The notes below the pieces were generated by a model. It did no database searches and had not been told where the DNA came from. It worked only from the letters and a program-made list of their open reading frames with translations. This document shows positions 1 to 5,195 of a DNA stretch of 6,760 bases, piece after piece; the first letter of the stretch is position 1, and every line of letters begins with the position of its first letter. Source of the DNA: CAYQTL01 sp964420405 (GTDB lineage: Bacteria; Acidobacteriota; Thermoanaerobaculia; Thermoanaerobaculales; Sulfomarinibacteraceae); NCBI GenBank assembly GCA_964420405.1, contig CAYQTL010000130.1, forward strand, positions 1-6,760, written 5' to 3'. The translations under genes and the position numbers were made by a program.

Positions 1-21
1 GAGCGTCGACCACCCCACCCC

Positions 22-73
22 CGTCATCCTGAGCGAGTGGAGCGCCGGGAGGCGCGGAGCGAGTCGAAGGATC
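22..73. repeat. Probable dispersed intergenic repeat of the 'GTCATCCTGAGCG...CGAAGGATC' type
   Basis: The segment begins with CGTCATCCTGAGCGAG (22-37) and ends with GAGTCGAAGGATCC. The outer ATCCT (26-30) and AGGAT (68-72) form a short inverted pair around a GC-rich core. Closely similar intergenic strings recur in many unrelated high-GC genomes as non-coding repeats; that is recalled knowledge, not a search result. Only one copy is visible here. It lies well upstream of the dodecin gene and has no obvious coding content. Confidence 0.45.
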
Positions 74-118
74 CCCACGGACCCTGGTCGGCGTCACCAG
101 GCAATCACACCCCCGGCT

Positions 119-181
119 CGGTCCCATCGGGAACGGGACCGGGACCGGGATCGGGATCGGAGCTGAGTCGCCCGATCCCGA
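119..181. repeat. Hexanucleotide tandem run with flanking hairpin arms
   Basis: Six consecutive units of the form (A)(T/A/C)CGGG run from 126 to 160: ATCGGG, AACGGG, ACCGGG, ACCGGG, ATCGGG and a partial ATCGG. The run can fold two ways. CGGTCCC (119-125) pairs with GGGACCG (135-141), and TCGGGATCGG (151-160) pairs with CCGATCCCGA (172-181). No T-tract follows, so a classical terminator is not supported. It may be a slippage-prone intergenic repeat or the terminator-like tail of a gene left of the window. Positions 1-260 show no gene that I can support. Confidence 0.5.
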
Positions 182-260
182 CGACACATTGCGGAACACC
201 CCCACTCCCCCCCGTGTTGTCCCGATCCGACATCGAAACACGCACCCTGGGGGGAACACC

Positions 261-464
261 ATGTCCGACCGCGTCTACAAGAAGATCACCGTCACCGGCT
301 GCAGCCCCGAGAGCTACGAGAAGGCGATCGAGACCGCCATCAACAAGGCGTCCTCGAGCCTGCGCGGCCTCGCCTGGTTCGAGGTCAAGGAGCTGCGCGG
401 CGGCATCGTCGACGGCGCCCTCGAGTGGCAGGCCACCATCGACGTCGCGTTCAAGCTCGACTGA
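261..464 (+). CDS. Dodecin family flavin-binding protein
   Basis: Encodes 67 residues, the usual dodecin length of about 65-75. Dodecins form hollow dodecamers that bind flavins (or CoA in some members) and are thought to store or buffer free flavin in the cytoplasm. Family hallmarks are visible in order: the VYKKITVTG first strand, the SPESYEKAIETAINKAS helix, then LAWFEVKELRG, where the Trp lies at the place of the flavin-stacking aromatic, and the last strands with WQATIDVAFKL. The ATG at 261 is preceded by a purine-rich GGGGGGAA (about 249-256) at suitable spacing. The upstream in-frame start at 189 would add a Pro/Arg-rich extension unlike the family. The gene looks monocistronic, ends in a perfect hairpin (468-504) and converges on the CBM9-like gene. 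The ligand cannot be told from sequence alone. Confidence 0.95.
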   Translation: MSDRVYKKITVTGCSPESYEKAIETAINKASSSLRGLAWFEVKELRGGIVDGALEWQATIDVAFKLD

Positions 465-467
465 AGC

Positions 468-504
468 GAGAGAGTCCGTTCCGTCGGACGGAACGGACTC
501 TCTC
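468..504. terminator. Perfect 18-bp inverted repeat between convergent genes
   Basis: Bases 468-485 are the exact reverse complement of 487-504, centred on 486. As RNA this gives a stem of about 16 bp with a TCGGA loop (484-488). It starts four bases after the dodecin stop codon. No T-run follows on either strand, so it would be an I-shaped or bidirectional terminator, or an mRNA 3' stabiliser. Its position and perfection support a role at the dodecin 3' end. Confidence 0.75.
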
Positions 505-514
505 GATAGGGAAC

Positions 515-566
515 AGCGGAGCTGACGGCCCGCAGGAGACCGAGCCTCCGTGCGGGCCGTTCCGCT
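515..566. terminator. Long hairpin at the 3' end of the CBM9-like gene
   Basis: AGCGGA (515-520) and ACGGCCCGCA (525-534) pair with TGCGGGCCGT (551-560) and TCCGCT (561-566), leaving a GCTG bulge at 521-524. Inside the loop GGAG (535-538) can pair with CTCC (546-549). The right arm runs into the stop codon (TAG) of the minus-strand gene. With the neighbouring 468-504 hairpin it probably insulates the two convergent transcripts. No T-tract is present. Confidence 0.6.
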
Positions 567-1401
567 AAGGCGCGACCGGCGGCAGCGTGACCCTCAACCA
601 CGTGGTCTCGCCCTCGAGGGACCGGCGCACGTCGGCACGACCCCCTCGGCCGGACCCGGCCATGCCGCCGCCGGGTCGGCCGCGGCCGCCGAACGCCCCT
701 TGGAAGCCGCCCCCCTCCCGGCGGGAGCGGATCTCGTCGCGGAGGCGGTCCTGCTCCTCCTCGGTCAGACCGCCGATCTCGAGGCCGAGCCGCAGCTCGC
801 GCTCCTCGGCCCCGCCGCGCTCCGCGAACCGGCCACCCACCGCCGCGAGCGGAATCCGCACCTCGTAGGTGAAGACCCCCTCGACCACCGACGACGCGGC
901 CGCCCAGCCGTCCTCGCCGCCCTCCGGCAGCTCCCGCTCGCCCTCTGGCGAGACCACCGTGAGCATTCCCGGCGGCGTCCGGATCGCCACCATCCCCAGT
1001 GGCGGACCACCTTCGACGGGCGCACCCGCGCCAGGATCGTCCGAGCCGTCCGGCCGGCGCGGCGGCAGCGCCTCGGCGAGCGCCTCCGAGCCGCAGTACC
1101 GCACGCCGACGTCCGTCCGCTTCTTCCCGTCGCCGTCCACCCAGGCCGTCACTCCGAGGCGCAGCACCCGTCGCGCGAGCCACTCGTCGGAGAACCGCCA
1201 GGTCAGGTACACGTGCTCCGCGTCGTGAGCCACCGACGCCACCCGCACGCTCTCCTCCAGGTACGCGACCGGCACGCCCTCCCACTCGTCCACCACGCCG
1301 TCCACCGTCACCGCCAGCGGCGTCGACGTCACCGTCTCGCCGGCCCACGCGCCCACGGCGGCCAGGGCACCCGCAATCGTCAACGCCACCGCCCTCGTCA
1401 T
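565..1401 (-). CDS. Exported CBM9-like (carbohydrate-binding family 9 fold) protein
   Basis: Encodes 278 residues. The ATG at 1401 is chosen because a strong GGAGG lies 7 nt upstream and because a signal peptide follows at once (MTRAVALTIAGALAAVGAWA, probable cleavage near residue 20). The longer reading frame from 1500 only adds an Arg-rich leader. Residues about 27-105 look like a CBM9-like beta-sandwich: VDGVVDEWEGVPV, VASVAHDAEHVYLTWRFSDEW, then VTAWVDGDGKKRTDVGVRY. Such domains bind sugars or serve as extracellular modules in larger enzymes; here it is alone. A second block (FTYEVRIPLAAVG, LRLGLEIGGLTEEEQDRL) resembles the end of the same fold. Residues about 229-255 are a Gly/Arg-rich low-complexity insert before a final strand (TTWLRVTLPP). 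The family call is by pattern recognition; the ligand is unknown. It converges on dodecin and diverges from the tRNA. Confidence 0.75.
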   Translation of the reverse strand: MTRAVALTIAGALAAVGAWAGETVTSTPLAVTVDGVVDEWEGVPVAYLEESVRVASVAHDAEHVYLTWRFSDEWLARRVLRLGVTAWVDGDGKKRTDVGVRYCGSEALAEALPPRRPDGSDDPGAGAPVEGGPPLGMVAIRTPPGMLTVVSPEGERELPEGGEDGWAAASSVVEGVFTYEVRIPLAAVGGRFAERGGAEERELRLGLEIGGLTEEEQDRLRDEIRSRREGGGFQGAFGGRGRPGGGMAGSGRGGRADVRRSLEGETTWLRVTLPPVAP

Positions 1402-1483
1402 CCCGTCACCTCCACCTCGATTCTCACCCGGCCCCATGTGAAGGTGTGGTCGCCCAACGTGAAGAACCGCGAAGCGCCGCCTC

Positions 1484-1512
1484 TTGCGCCCTGCCGCCAC
1501 CTGCGGTACGAT
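1484..1512 (+). promoter_or_regulatory. Sigma-70-like promoter of tRNA-Ala
   Basis: A -35 box TTGCGC (1484-1489) and a -10 box TACGAT (1507-1512) are separated by exactly 17 bp. The mature tRNA begins 17 bp after the -10 box, which is the distance expected for a short 5' leader removed by RNase P. Confidence 0.65.
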
Positions 1513-1528
1513 CCCGCTCCCAACGCGT

Positions 1529-1583
<55 letters not shown>

Positions 1584-1604
<21 letters not shown>

Positions 1605-1753
1605 TTCCTGGAAACCGCACGCCGCCGTCCGGCGGCGTTCTTCGTTTCCGAAACAGTGCCGCCTGCGGTCGTCGGTCTACGGCCCGCCAGCGGGTGGGCA
1701 GCGGCTCGCTCCACCCACCCACATCCTCCCCGGCCTCGCCCACGCCCCGCTGC
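1584..1753. repeat. 170-bp perfect direct repeat, copy 1 (starts inside tRNA-Ala)
   Basis: By base-by-base comparison this segment is identical to 1767-1936. It begins at C56 in the T loop of the tRNA, so it holds the last 21 bases of the tRNA gene, then the tRNA terminator, then about 100 bp of GC-rich non-coding DNA. The copies are separated by 13 unique bases (1754-1766), giving a period of 183 bp. The exact identity points to a recent duplication or to active homogenisation. Confidence 0.95.
1619..1647 (+). terminator. Rho-independent terminator of tRNA-Ala
   Basis: ACGCCGCCG (1619-1627) pairs with CGGCGGCGT (1630-1638) around a very short loop, followed by the T-rich stretch TTCTTCGTTT (1638-1647). 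GGAAAC (1610-1615) and GTTTCC (1644-1649) form an outer inverted pair that could extend the structure. It starts 15 nt after the CCA end, which suits a tRNA terminator. Confidence 0.8.
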
Positions 1754-1766
1754 CGAACCGCAGTGG

Positions 1767-1936
1767 CGACTCCCTTCGGCTCCACCATTCCTGGAAACCG
1801 CACGCCGCCGTCCGGCGGCGTTCTTCGTTTCCGAAACAGTGCCGCCTGCGGTCGTCGGTCTACGGCCCGCCAGCGGGTGGGCAGCGGCTCGCTCCACCCA
1901 CCCACATCCTCCCCGGCCTCGCCCACGCCCCGCTGC
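1767..1936. repeat. 170-bp perfect direct repeat, copy 2 (carries a tRNA-Ala 3' end)
   Basis: Identical to 1584-1753. Bases 1767-1787 reproduce the last 21 bases of the tRNA gene, including CCA, but what lies before them (1754-1766) is unrelated to a tRNA, so this is a tRNA-end fragment and not a second tRNA. Such fragments are the usual footprint of site-specific integration at tRNA 3' ends, but a plain tandem duplication would give the same picture. Confidence 0.95.
1802..1830 (+). terminator. Second copy of the tRNA terminator
   Basis: The GC-rich stem (1802-1821) and T-rich tail, exactly as at 1619-1647, carried by the second repeat copy. It stands as a second intrinsic terminator between the tRNA and the ATPase gene and would isolate the ATPase promoter from tRNA read-through. 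Confidence 0.7.
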
Positions 1937-1962
1937 TCCAGCTCTCCGCGGTTGATGGTGCC

Positions 1963-1985
1963 AATATGCAATTGGATTGCATATT
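1963..1985. promoter_or_regulatory. AT-rich perfect palindrome, likely operator of the ATPase gene
   Basis: The left arm AATATGCAAT (1963-1972) and right arm ATTGCATATT (1976-1985) are exact reverse complements around a TGG spacer. The element is AT-rich in otherwise GC-rich DNA and ends 27 bp before the ATPase start at 2013 (18 bp before the alternative at 2004). A dyad of 10-bp arms with a centre-to-centre distance of about 13 bp suits a dimeric repressor, and it probably overlaps the core promoter; CATATT (1980-1985) could be the -10 box. The binding protein is unknown. Confidence 0.6.
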
Positions 1986-2012
1986 AGCACCCAAAGCTGT
2001 ACGATGGTCTCG

Positions 2013-3191
2013 ATGATCGAACGAACCCTGGGCTCGAAGGTGGCGGAGCTGGACACGGTCTACCCCGTGCTGACGCTGACGGGCCCTCGCCAGTCCGGGA
2101 AGACCACGCTGTGCCGCATGGTCTTCCCGGGCAGGAGGTACGTCTCCCTCGAAGCGCCGGACGTGCGGCGCTTCGCCATCGAGGACCCGCGAGGCTTCCT
2201 CGAGGACCACCCGCCGCCGGTGATCTACGACGAGGTCCAGCGCACACCCGACCTCCTGTCCTACATCCAGATCGCCGTCGACGAGGACCCGACGCCGGGC
2301 CAGTTCGTGCTGACGGGCTCCGCGAACTTCGCCCTCCTCGAGTCGATCGGGCAGTCGCTGGCCGGAAGGACCGCCGTGCTGCAGCTGATGCCGTGCGGCT
2401 ACGAGGAGCTCGCCGGCTTCCAGAGCTGCCCGCGGGAGCTGCACGAAACCGTCCAGACAGGGTCGTATCCGGCGATCTTCGACCGCGGGCTCGCGCCTCT
2501 GGACTGGTACCGGGGGTACATCACGACCACCCTCGAGCGGGACCTGCGCCGGATTGTCAACGTCAGCGACCTGGCCGCTTTTCAGACGTTCCTCGAGCTG
2601 GCCGCCGGACAGGTCGGATGCCTGACCAACTTCACCCGCCTCGGCGCCGACGCCGGTGTCGCGGTGAACACCGCCAAGGCGTGGCTGTCCGTGCTCGAGA
2701 CAGGCTATCTCGCCTATCGACTTCGCCCGTACCACGCGAACCTCAGGTCCCGGGCGATCAAGACGCCGAAGCTCTACTTCTGGGACACGGGCCTCGCGTG
2801 CGCGCTTCTCGGGATCAACGAGCCGTCACAGCTTCGGACGCACCCCCTGCGGGGGGCTCTGTTCGAGAACTGGGTCGTCGGAGAGGTCCTCAAGGCCCGG
2901 CTGCACCGCGGTCTCCCGCCGAGGGGGTTCTTCCTGCGCGACCGCAAGGGATTCGAGATCGATCTTCTCCTCGACCTCGGCGACCGGCTGATCGCCACCG
3001 AGATCAAGTCCGGGAGGACCGTCGCCGGCGACTTCTTCGCCAACCTGGAGCGCCTGGTGCGTTCGCCGCCCGAGGGTCTCGACGGCAGGGACATCGAGGC
3101 ACGCGTCGTCTACGGCGGGACGACTCGCCAGCGACGCCCAGGCACCGCTGTTCTGCCGTGGAACGAGGCCGCCCTCACTGTGTGGTGGTGA
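2013..3191 (+). CDS. AAA_14 / DUF4143 family ATPase
   Basis: Encodes 392 residues, within the family's usual 370-430. The N-terminal AAA_14 domain has Walker A GPRQSGKTT (residues 24-32), Walker B VIYDEVQR (70-77) and a sensor-like QFVLTGSANF (97-106). The C-terminal DUF4143 part starts after GRTAVLQLMPCGYEEL, has YRGYITTTLERDLRRI and PKLYFWDTGLACALLG, and ends in a PD-(D/E)XK-like core: FENWVV, GFEIDLLL and ATEIKSG, supplying a D and an ExK. The family is common, often horizontally spread, and mostly without assigned function; a nuclease-like activity is inferred from the fold only. ATG 2013 gives the typical MIERTL start; ATG 2004 would add three residues. Neither has a clear Shine-Dalgarno site. 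The gene stands alone behind a palindrome and a duplicated tRNA end, which suggests accessory DNA, but its base composition resembles its neighbours. Confidence 0.92.
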   Translation: MIERTLGSKVAELDTVYPVLTLTGPRQSGKTTLCRMVFPGRRYVSLEAPDVRRFAIEDPRGFLEDHPPPVIYDEVQRTPDLLSYIQIAVDEDPTPGQFVLTGSANFALLESIGQSLAGRTAVLQLMPCGYEELAGFQSCPRELHETVQTGSYPAIFDRGLAPLDWYRGYITTTLERDLRRIVNVSDLAAFQTFLELAAGQVGCLTNFTRLGADAGVAVNTAKAWLSVLETGYLAYRLRPYHANLRSRAIKTPKLYFWDTGLACALLGINEPSQLRTHPLRGALFENWVVGEVLKARLHRGLPPRGFFLRDRKGFEIDLLLDLGDRLIATEIKSGRTVAGDFFANLERLVRSPPEGLDGRDIEARVVYGGTTRQRRPGTAVLPWNEAALTVWW

Positions 3192-3230
3192 GTCGGCTGC
3201 CGGATCCGGCCCACCCGTACCCGTCGAACC

Positions 3231-3290
3231 GGCCTGTGGGCGGGAACACCAGCCTGTTGGCGCGGACGCCGACCTGTGCGCTGCAGCACC
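3231..3290. repeat. Imperfect 20-bp tandem repeat, three units
   Basis: Units 3231-3250, 3251-3270 and 3271-3290 are in exact 20-bp phase. All contain CCTGT at unit positions 3-7 and end in CC. Units 1 and 2 agree at 15 of 20 positions, units 1 and 3 at 15 of 20, units 2 and 3 at about 10 of 20. No reading frame with good coding character spans it. It may belong to a dispersed non-coding repeat class; it is too short and too diverged for a CRISPR array. Confidence 0.6.
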
Positions 3291-3360
3291 GGGTCGATCG
3301 GTGCGGAGGAGCACGCCGGTGAGGGACGCAGCCGTAGCGCATCGGATCCTGTCCGCGCCG

Positions 3361-3420
3361 CGCCGCGGCTTCCCTGCCGAGGTGCGCCTCCGTGCGAGAC
3401 CGGAAGGGCTTCGAGGTCGG
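3361..3420 (+). pseudogene. Possible remnant of a second DUF4143 gene
   Basis: A hand alignment matches this segment to 2904-2962 inside the intact ATPase gene, with about 45 of 59 positions identical and one 1-bp indel. In one frame it reads VRDRKGFEVG, against LRDRKGFEID in the ATPase. The preceding part reads RRGFPA in another frame against HRGLPP, so a frameshift would separate them. The remainder of a gene cannot be traced on either side. Being short and GC-rich, the match could be chance or part of a non-coding repeat. Confidence 0.3.
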
Positions 3421-3441
3421 GCGCCGCGTGCTTCGCGGCGT
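3421..3441 (-). terminator. Hairpin downstream of the bPH2 operon
   Basis: CGCCGCG (3422-3428) and CGCGGCG (3434-3440) are exact reverse complements around the loop TGCTT. It lies 16 bp past the stop codon of the second bPH2 gene in its direction of transcription. No U-tract follows on the minus strand, so its function as an intrinsic terminator is uncertain. Confidence 0.4.
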
Positions 3442-3456
3442 GGCAGGCTCGTGGTG

Positions 3457-4257
3457 TCAGGTCAGCTTCTGGCGGGCGAGGCGGAGGGCCCGGACCTCGT
3501 CCAGCAGGCCGTCCAGCGCCGCGCCGAGGGTGTCCGGGGAACCGTCGGGCTCCTGCGACGGGGGATCCTCGCCGTCGTCCGGATCGCCGAGGCCGGAGTC
3601 CCGCTGACGGGCCAGGGCGGACCGCAGGCGGTCCCGGAGCGCCTCGGCGTCGTCGATGCCGACGATCCTGCCGACGTGCAGGCCCTTGGTGTGGTCCGAG
3701 GAGTCGTCGTCCGAGGAGGCGGACCCACCGCCGGCCGTGTGGATCTCCAGGTTGGCGATGCCGAGGATCCGCTGCAGCGGTCCCTGCCGGATGACCATGT
3801 TCTGGATGTTGGCGATGGTCATGGTCTGCTCCCGCTGGCGGAGCAGGCCCTCCCGGATGCGGACGGCGGTGTCGCTGACCTGGTAGGAGCGCAGCTCCCA
3901 GTCGAGGCCGAGCACGGCTCCACTGACGATCAACTGGACGGGGAAGCTGATCAGCGCGACCGCCTCGATGGCGGTGAAGACCTGGACCGCCGTCAGGTCG
4001 AAGGTGGTCAGGAACCAGTCCAGCCCGACCATGCTGTCGCGGACCCCCCGCTCGATCGACGCCACCACGGTGTCCTCGTAGCGGCGCAGCAGCACCAGCG
4101 ACACCACCAGGCCGATCCCCGCGCCGATCTGGTGGAGCGCCCACGAGATCCTCCGGAGGGTGAGCAGGCGGCGCGAAGCCCGGAAGAGGTCGACCGGCGG
4201 GGACAGCATCGCCGGCTGGTCGCGGAGACGGAGAACCCTGAGGATCAGCGAGCGCAT
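3457..4257 (-). CDS. Membrane protein with bPH2 (YdbT/YdbS-like) domain, second gene of pair
   Basis: Encodes 266 residues. Two probable membrane segments lie at about 37-57 (ISWALHQIGAGIGLVVSLVLL) and 88-117. They are followed by a bacterial PH-like (bPH2) domain at about 120-176, with SYQVSDTAVRIREGLLRQREQTMTI broken over its first strands, then IANIQNMVIRQGPLQRILGIANLEIHTAGG, the conserved core of the fold. The tail is acidic and Ser-rich (SASSDDDSSD, then GDPDDGEDPP) and ends in a short helix. bPH2 proteins are found in pairs in many bacteria and are tied to membrane or envelope stress in Bacillus; the exact role here is unknown. Start choice: ATG 4257 shares one base with the upstream TGA (TGATG) and has GGAGG at better spacing; GTG 4260 would add one residue. 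Translation is probably coupled to the upstream gene. Confidence 0.82.
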   Translation of the reverse strand: MRSLILRVLRLRDQPAMLSPPVDLFRASRRLLTLRRISWALHQIGAGIGLVVSLVLLRRYEDTVVASIERGVRDSMVGLDWFLTTFDLTAVQVFTAIEAVALISFPVQLIVSGAVLGLDWELRSYQVSDTAVRIREGLLRQREQTMTIANIQNMVIRQGPLQRILGIANLEIHTAGGGSASSDDDSSDHTKGLHVGRIVGIDDAEALRDRLRSALARQRDSGLGDPDDGEDPPSQEPDGSPDTLGAALDGLLDEVRALRLARQKLT

Positions 4258-4844
4258 CACCCCTCCCCGCGGGCGTCACGCTCCGGCCGGCTCGCGGTGG
4301 CGGCCCCCCCGCGTTCCAGAACGGCCCGGACGGCGGACAGCTCCTCGGTGACGGCGTGCAGCGCATGGATCAGGCGCGCGGTGTCCCCGGCCTCGACAGC
4401 GACGCGGCCCACCCCTGCGCCGCGCCCCGTCCGCGGGGCCGTACCGCGGACCCGGCTGCCCCGCATCTTCTCGTAGAGGAAGTCGCGCACGCTTTCGAAC
4501 TCCGGGAGACCCTCGATGGTCATCTCCGCCTTGGCGGAGCCCGACGCGGTCTGGAGCTGGACCTTGGCCAGCCCCAGCCACCGCTCCACCACGTTGCTCG
4601 TCAGGTGGATGTCCTGCAGCCGCGCGTAGGCCAGGGAGATCTCGCGCCGGAACAGCACGCCCCACCGCATGGTCACACCCTCGCCGTCGAAGACGTACCG
4701 CATGGAGTGGTAGCGGAAGTACAGGGGAATCAGGACCACGAAGAACAGGGGGCCGGCCAGCAGGGACACCAGCATGTAGTACCTCAGCAGGCGCTGGTGG
4801 GGGCGGTCCCAGGTCGGGACGATCGGATCAGGCGTGTCGGCCAC
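4257..4844 (-). CDS. Membrane protein with bPH2 (YdbS-like) domain, first gene of pair
   Basis: Encodes 195 residues from a GTG at 4844, preceded by GGAGG with a 4-nt gap. The longer open frame reaching 5075 adds an Arg/Pro-rich, non-conserved leader and is rejected. A single hydrophobic segment at about 19-43 (LLRYYMLVSLLAGPLFFVVL and onward) precedes the bPH2 domain at about 48-122: MRYVFDGEGVTMRWGVLFRR, then ISLAYARLQDIHLTSNVVERWLGL split over two strands, then VQLQTASGSAKAEMTIEGL. The C-terminal 70 residues are Arg/Gly/Ala-rich with a helical part (DTARLIHALHAVTEELSAVR). Its TGA overlaps the next start codon, so the two proteins are made together and probably form a membrane complex. Two 14-bp direct repeats lie just upstream. 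Confidence 0.82.
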   Translation of the reverse strand: MADTPDPIVPTWDRPHQRLLRYYMLVSLLAGPLFFVVLIPLYFRYHSMRYVFDGEGVTMRWGVLFRREISLAYARLQDIHLTSNVVERWLGLAKVQLQTASGSAKAEMTIEGLPEFESVRDFLYEKMRGSRVRGTAPRTGRGAGVGRVAVEAGDTARLIHALHAVTEELSAVRAVLERGGAATASRPERDARGEG

Positions 4845-4857
4845 GGGTCCTCCGGTG

Positions 4858-4885
4858 GATCGGGCTGCACAGATCGGGCTGCACA
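4858..4885. promoter_or_regulatory. Two exact 14-bp direct repeats upstream of the bPH2 operon
   Basis: GATCGGGCTGCACA occurs at 4858-4871 and again immediately at 4872-4885, beginning 14 bp before the GTG start of the first bPH2 gene. On the minus strand a possible -10 box TACATT (4887-4892 reversed) sits directly upstream, so the repeats would fall in the 5' leader. They may be a regulator site or a simple duplication. The rest of 4845-5195 shows no gene that I can support. Confidence 0.4.
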
Positions 4886-5195
4886 GAATGTACGACAGCT
4901 CGGTCCGGCCGGTTCGCGAGAGGAGTCCCGGGCACGGCGCGACGTGGCCTCGATCGGCGGTGGCCGAACGGCCGCCGGGAGCACGGTCGGCGCGGCGATG
5001 GGGCCGGCGACCTGGGTTCGGGGGTCGTTGGCGTCCCACCCGGCGGATTCTCGGCCCGTACCGTGCGCAGTGCACCCGACGCGCGACATCACATCGTCTA
5101 CGTGCATCCGAGCCGAAGATCGCCGTCGTCCGGCGGTGGAAAGGAATCGCGGATCACGGCGGGTCGTTGGCCCTGTCGTCAACAAAGGAGCCCGA

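Noticed and set aside
314..1348. Long minus-strand open frame of 344 codons, very rich in Arg and Gly.
   Set aside because: It overlaps both the dodecin gene (antisense) and the CBM9-like gene in another frame. The composition is that of shifted GC-rich coding DNA, with no domain pattern.
1767..1787. A second tRNA-Ala gene downstream of the first.
   Set aside because: Only bases from C56 to the CCA end are present; no acceptor 5' strand, D arm or anticodon arm precedes them.
3231..3290. A short CRISPR array.
   Set aside because: The 20-bp units are directly adjacent without spacers and diverge strongly from each other; no cas gene is present.
2111..3322. A 403-codon plus-strand frame overlapping the ATPase gene.
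   Set aside because: It is the +2 shifted frame of the ATPase gene, rich in Arg/Pro/Ala, while the ATPase frame has complete Walker motifs and DUF4143 motifs.
3301..4476. Plus-strand open frame of 391 codons antisense to the bPH2 genes.
   Set aside because: The minus strand has two recognisable bPH2 domains with membrane segments and coupled starts; the plus frame has no family features.
4356..5195. An N-terminal extension of the SDR protein by 280 residues.
   Set aside because: It is antisense to the first bPH2 gene and lacks any domain. The ATG at 5196 has an ideal ribosome-binding site and begins the Rossmann fold at once.
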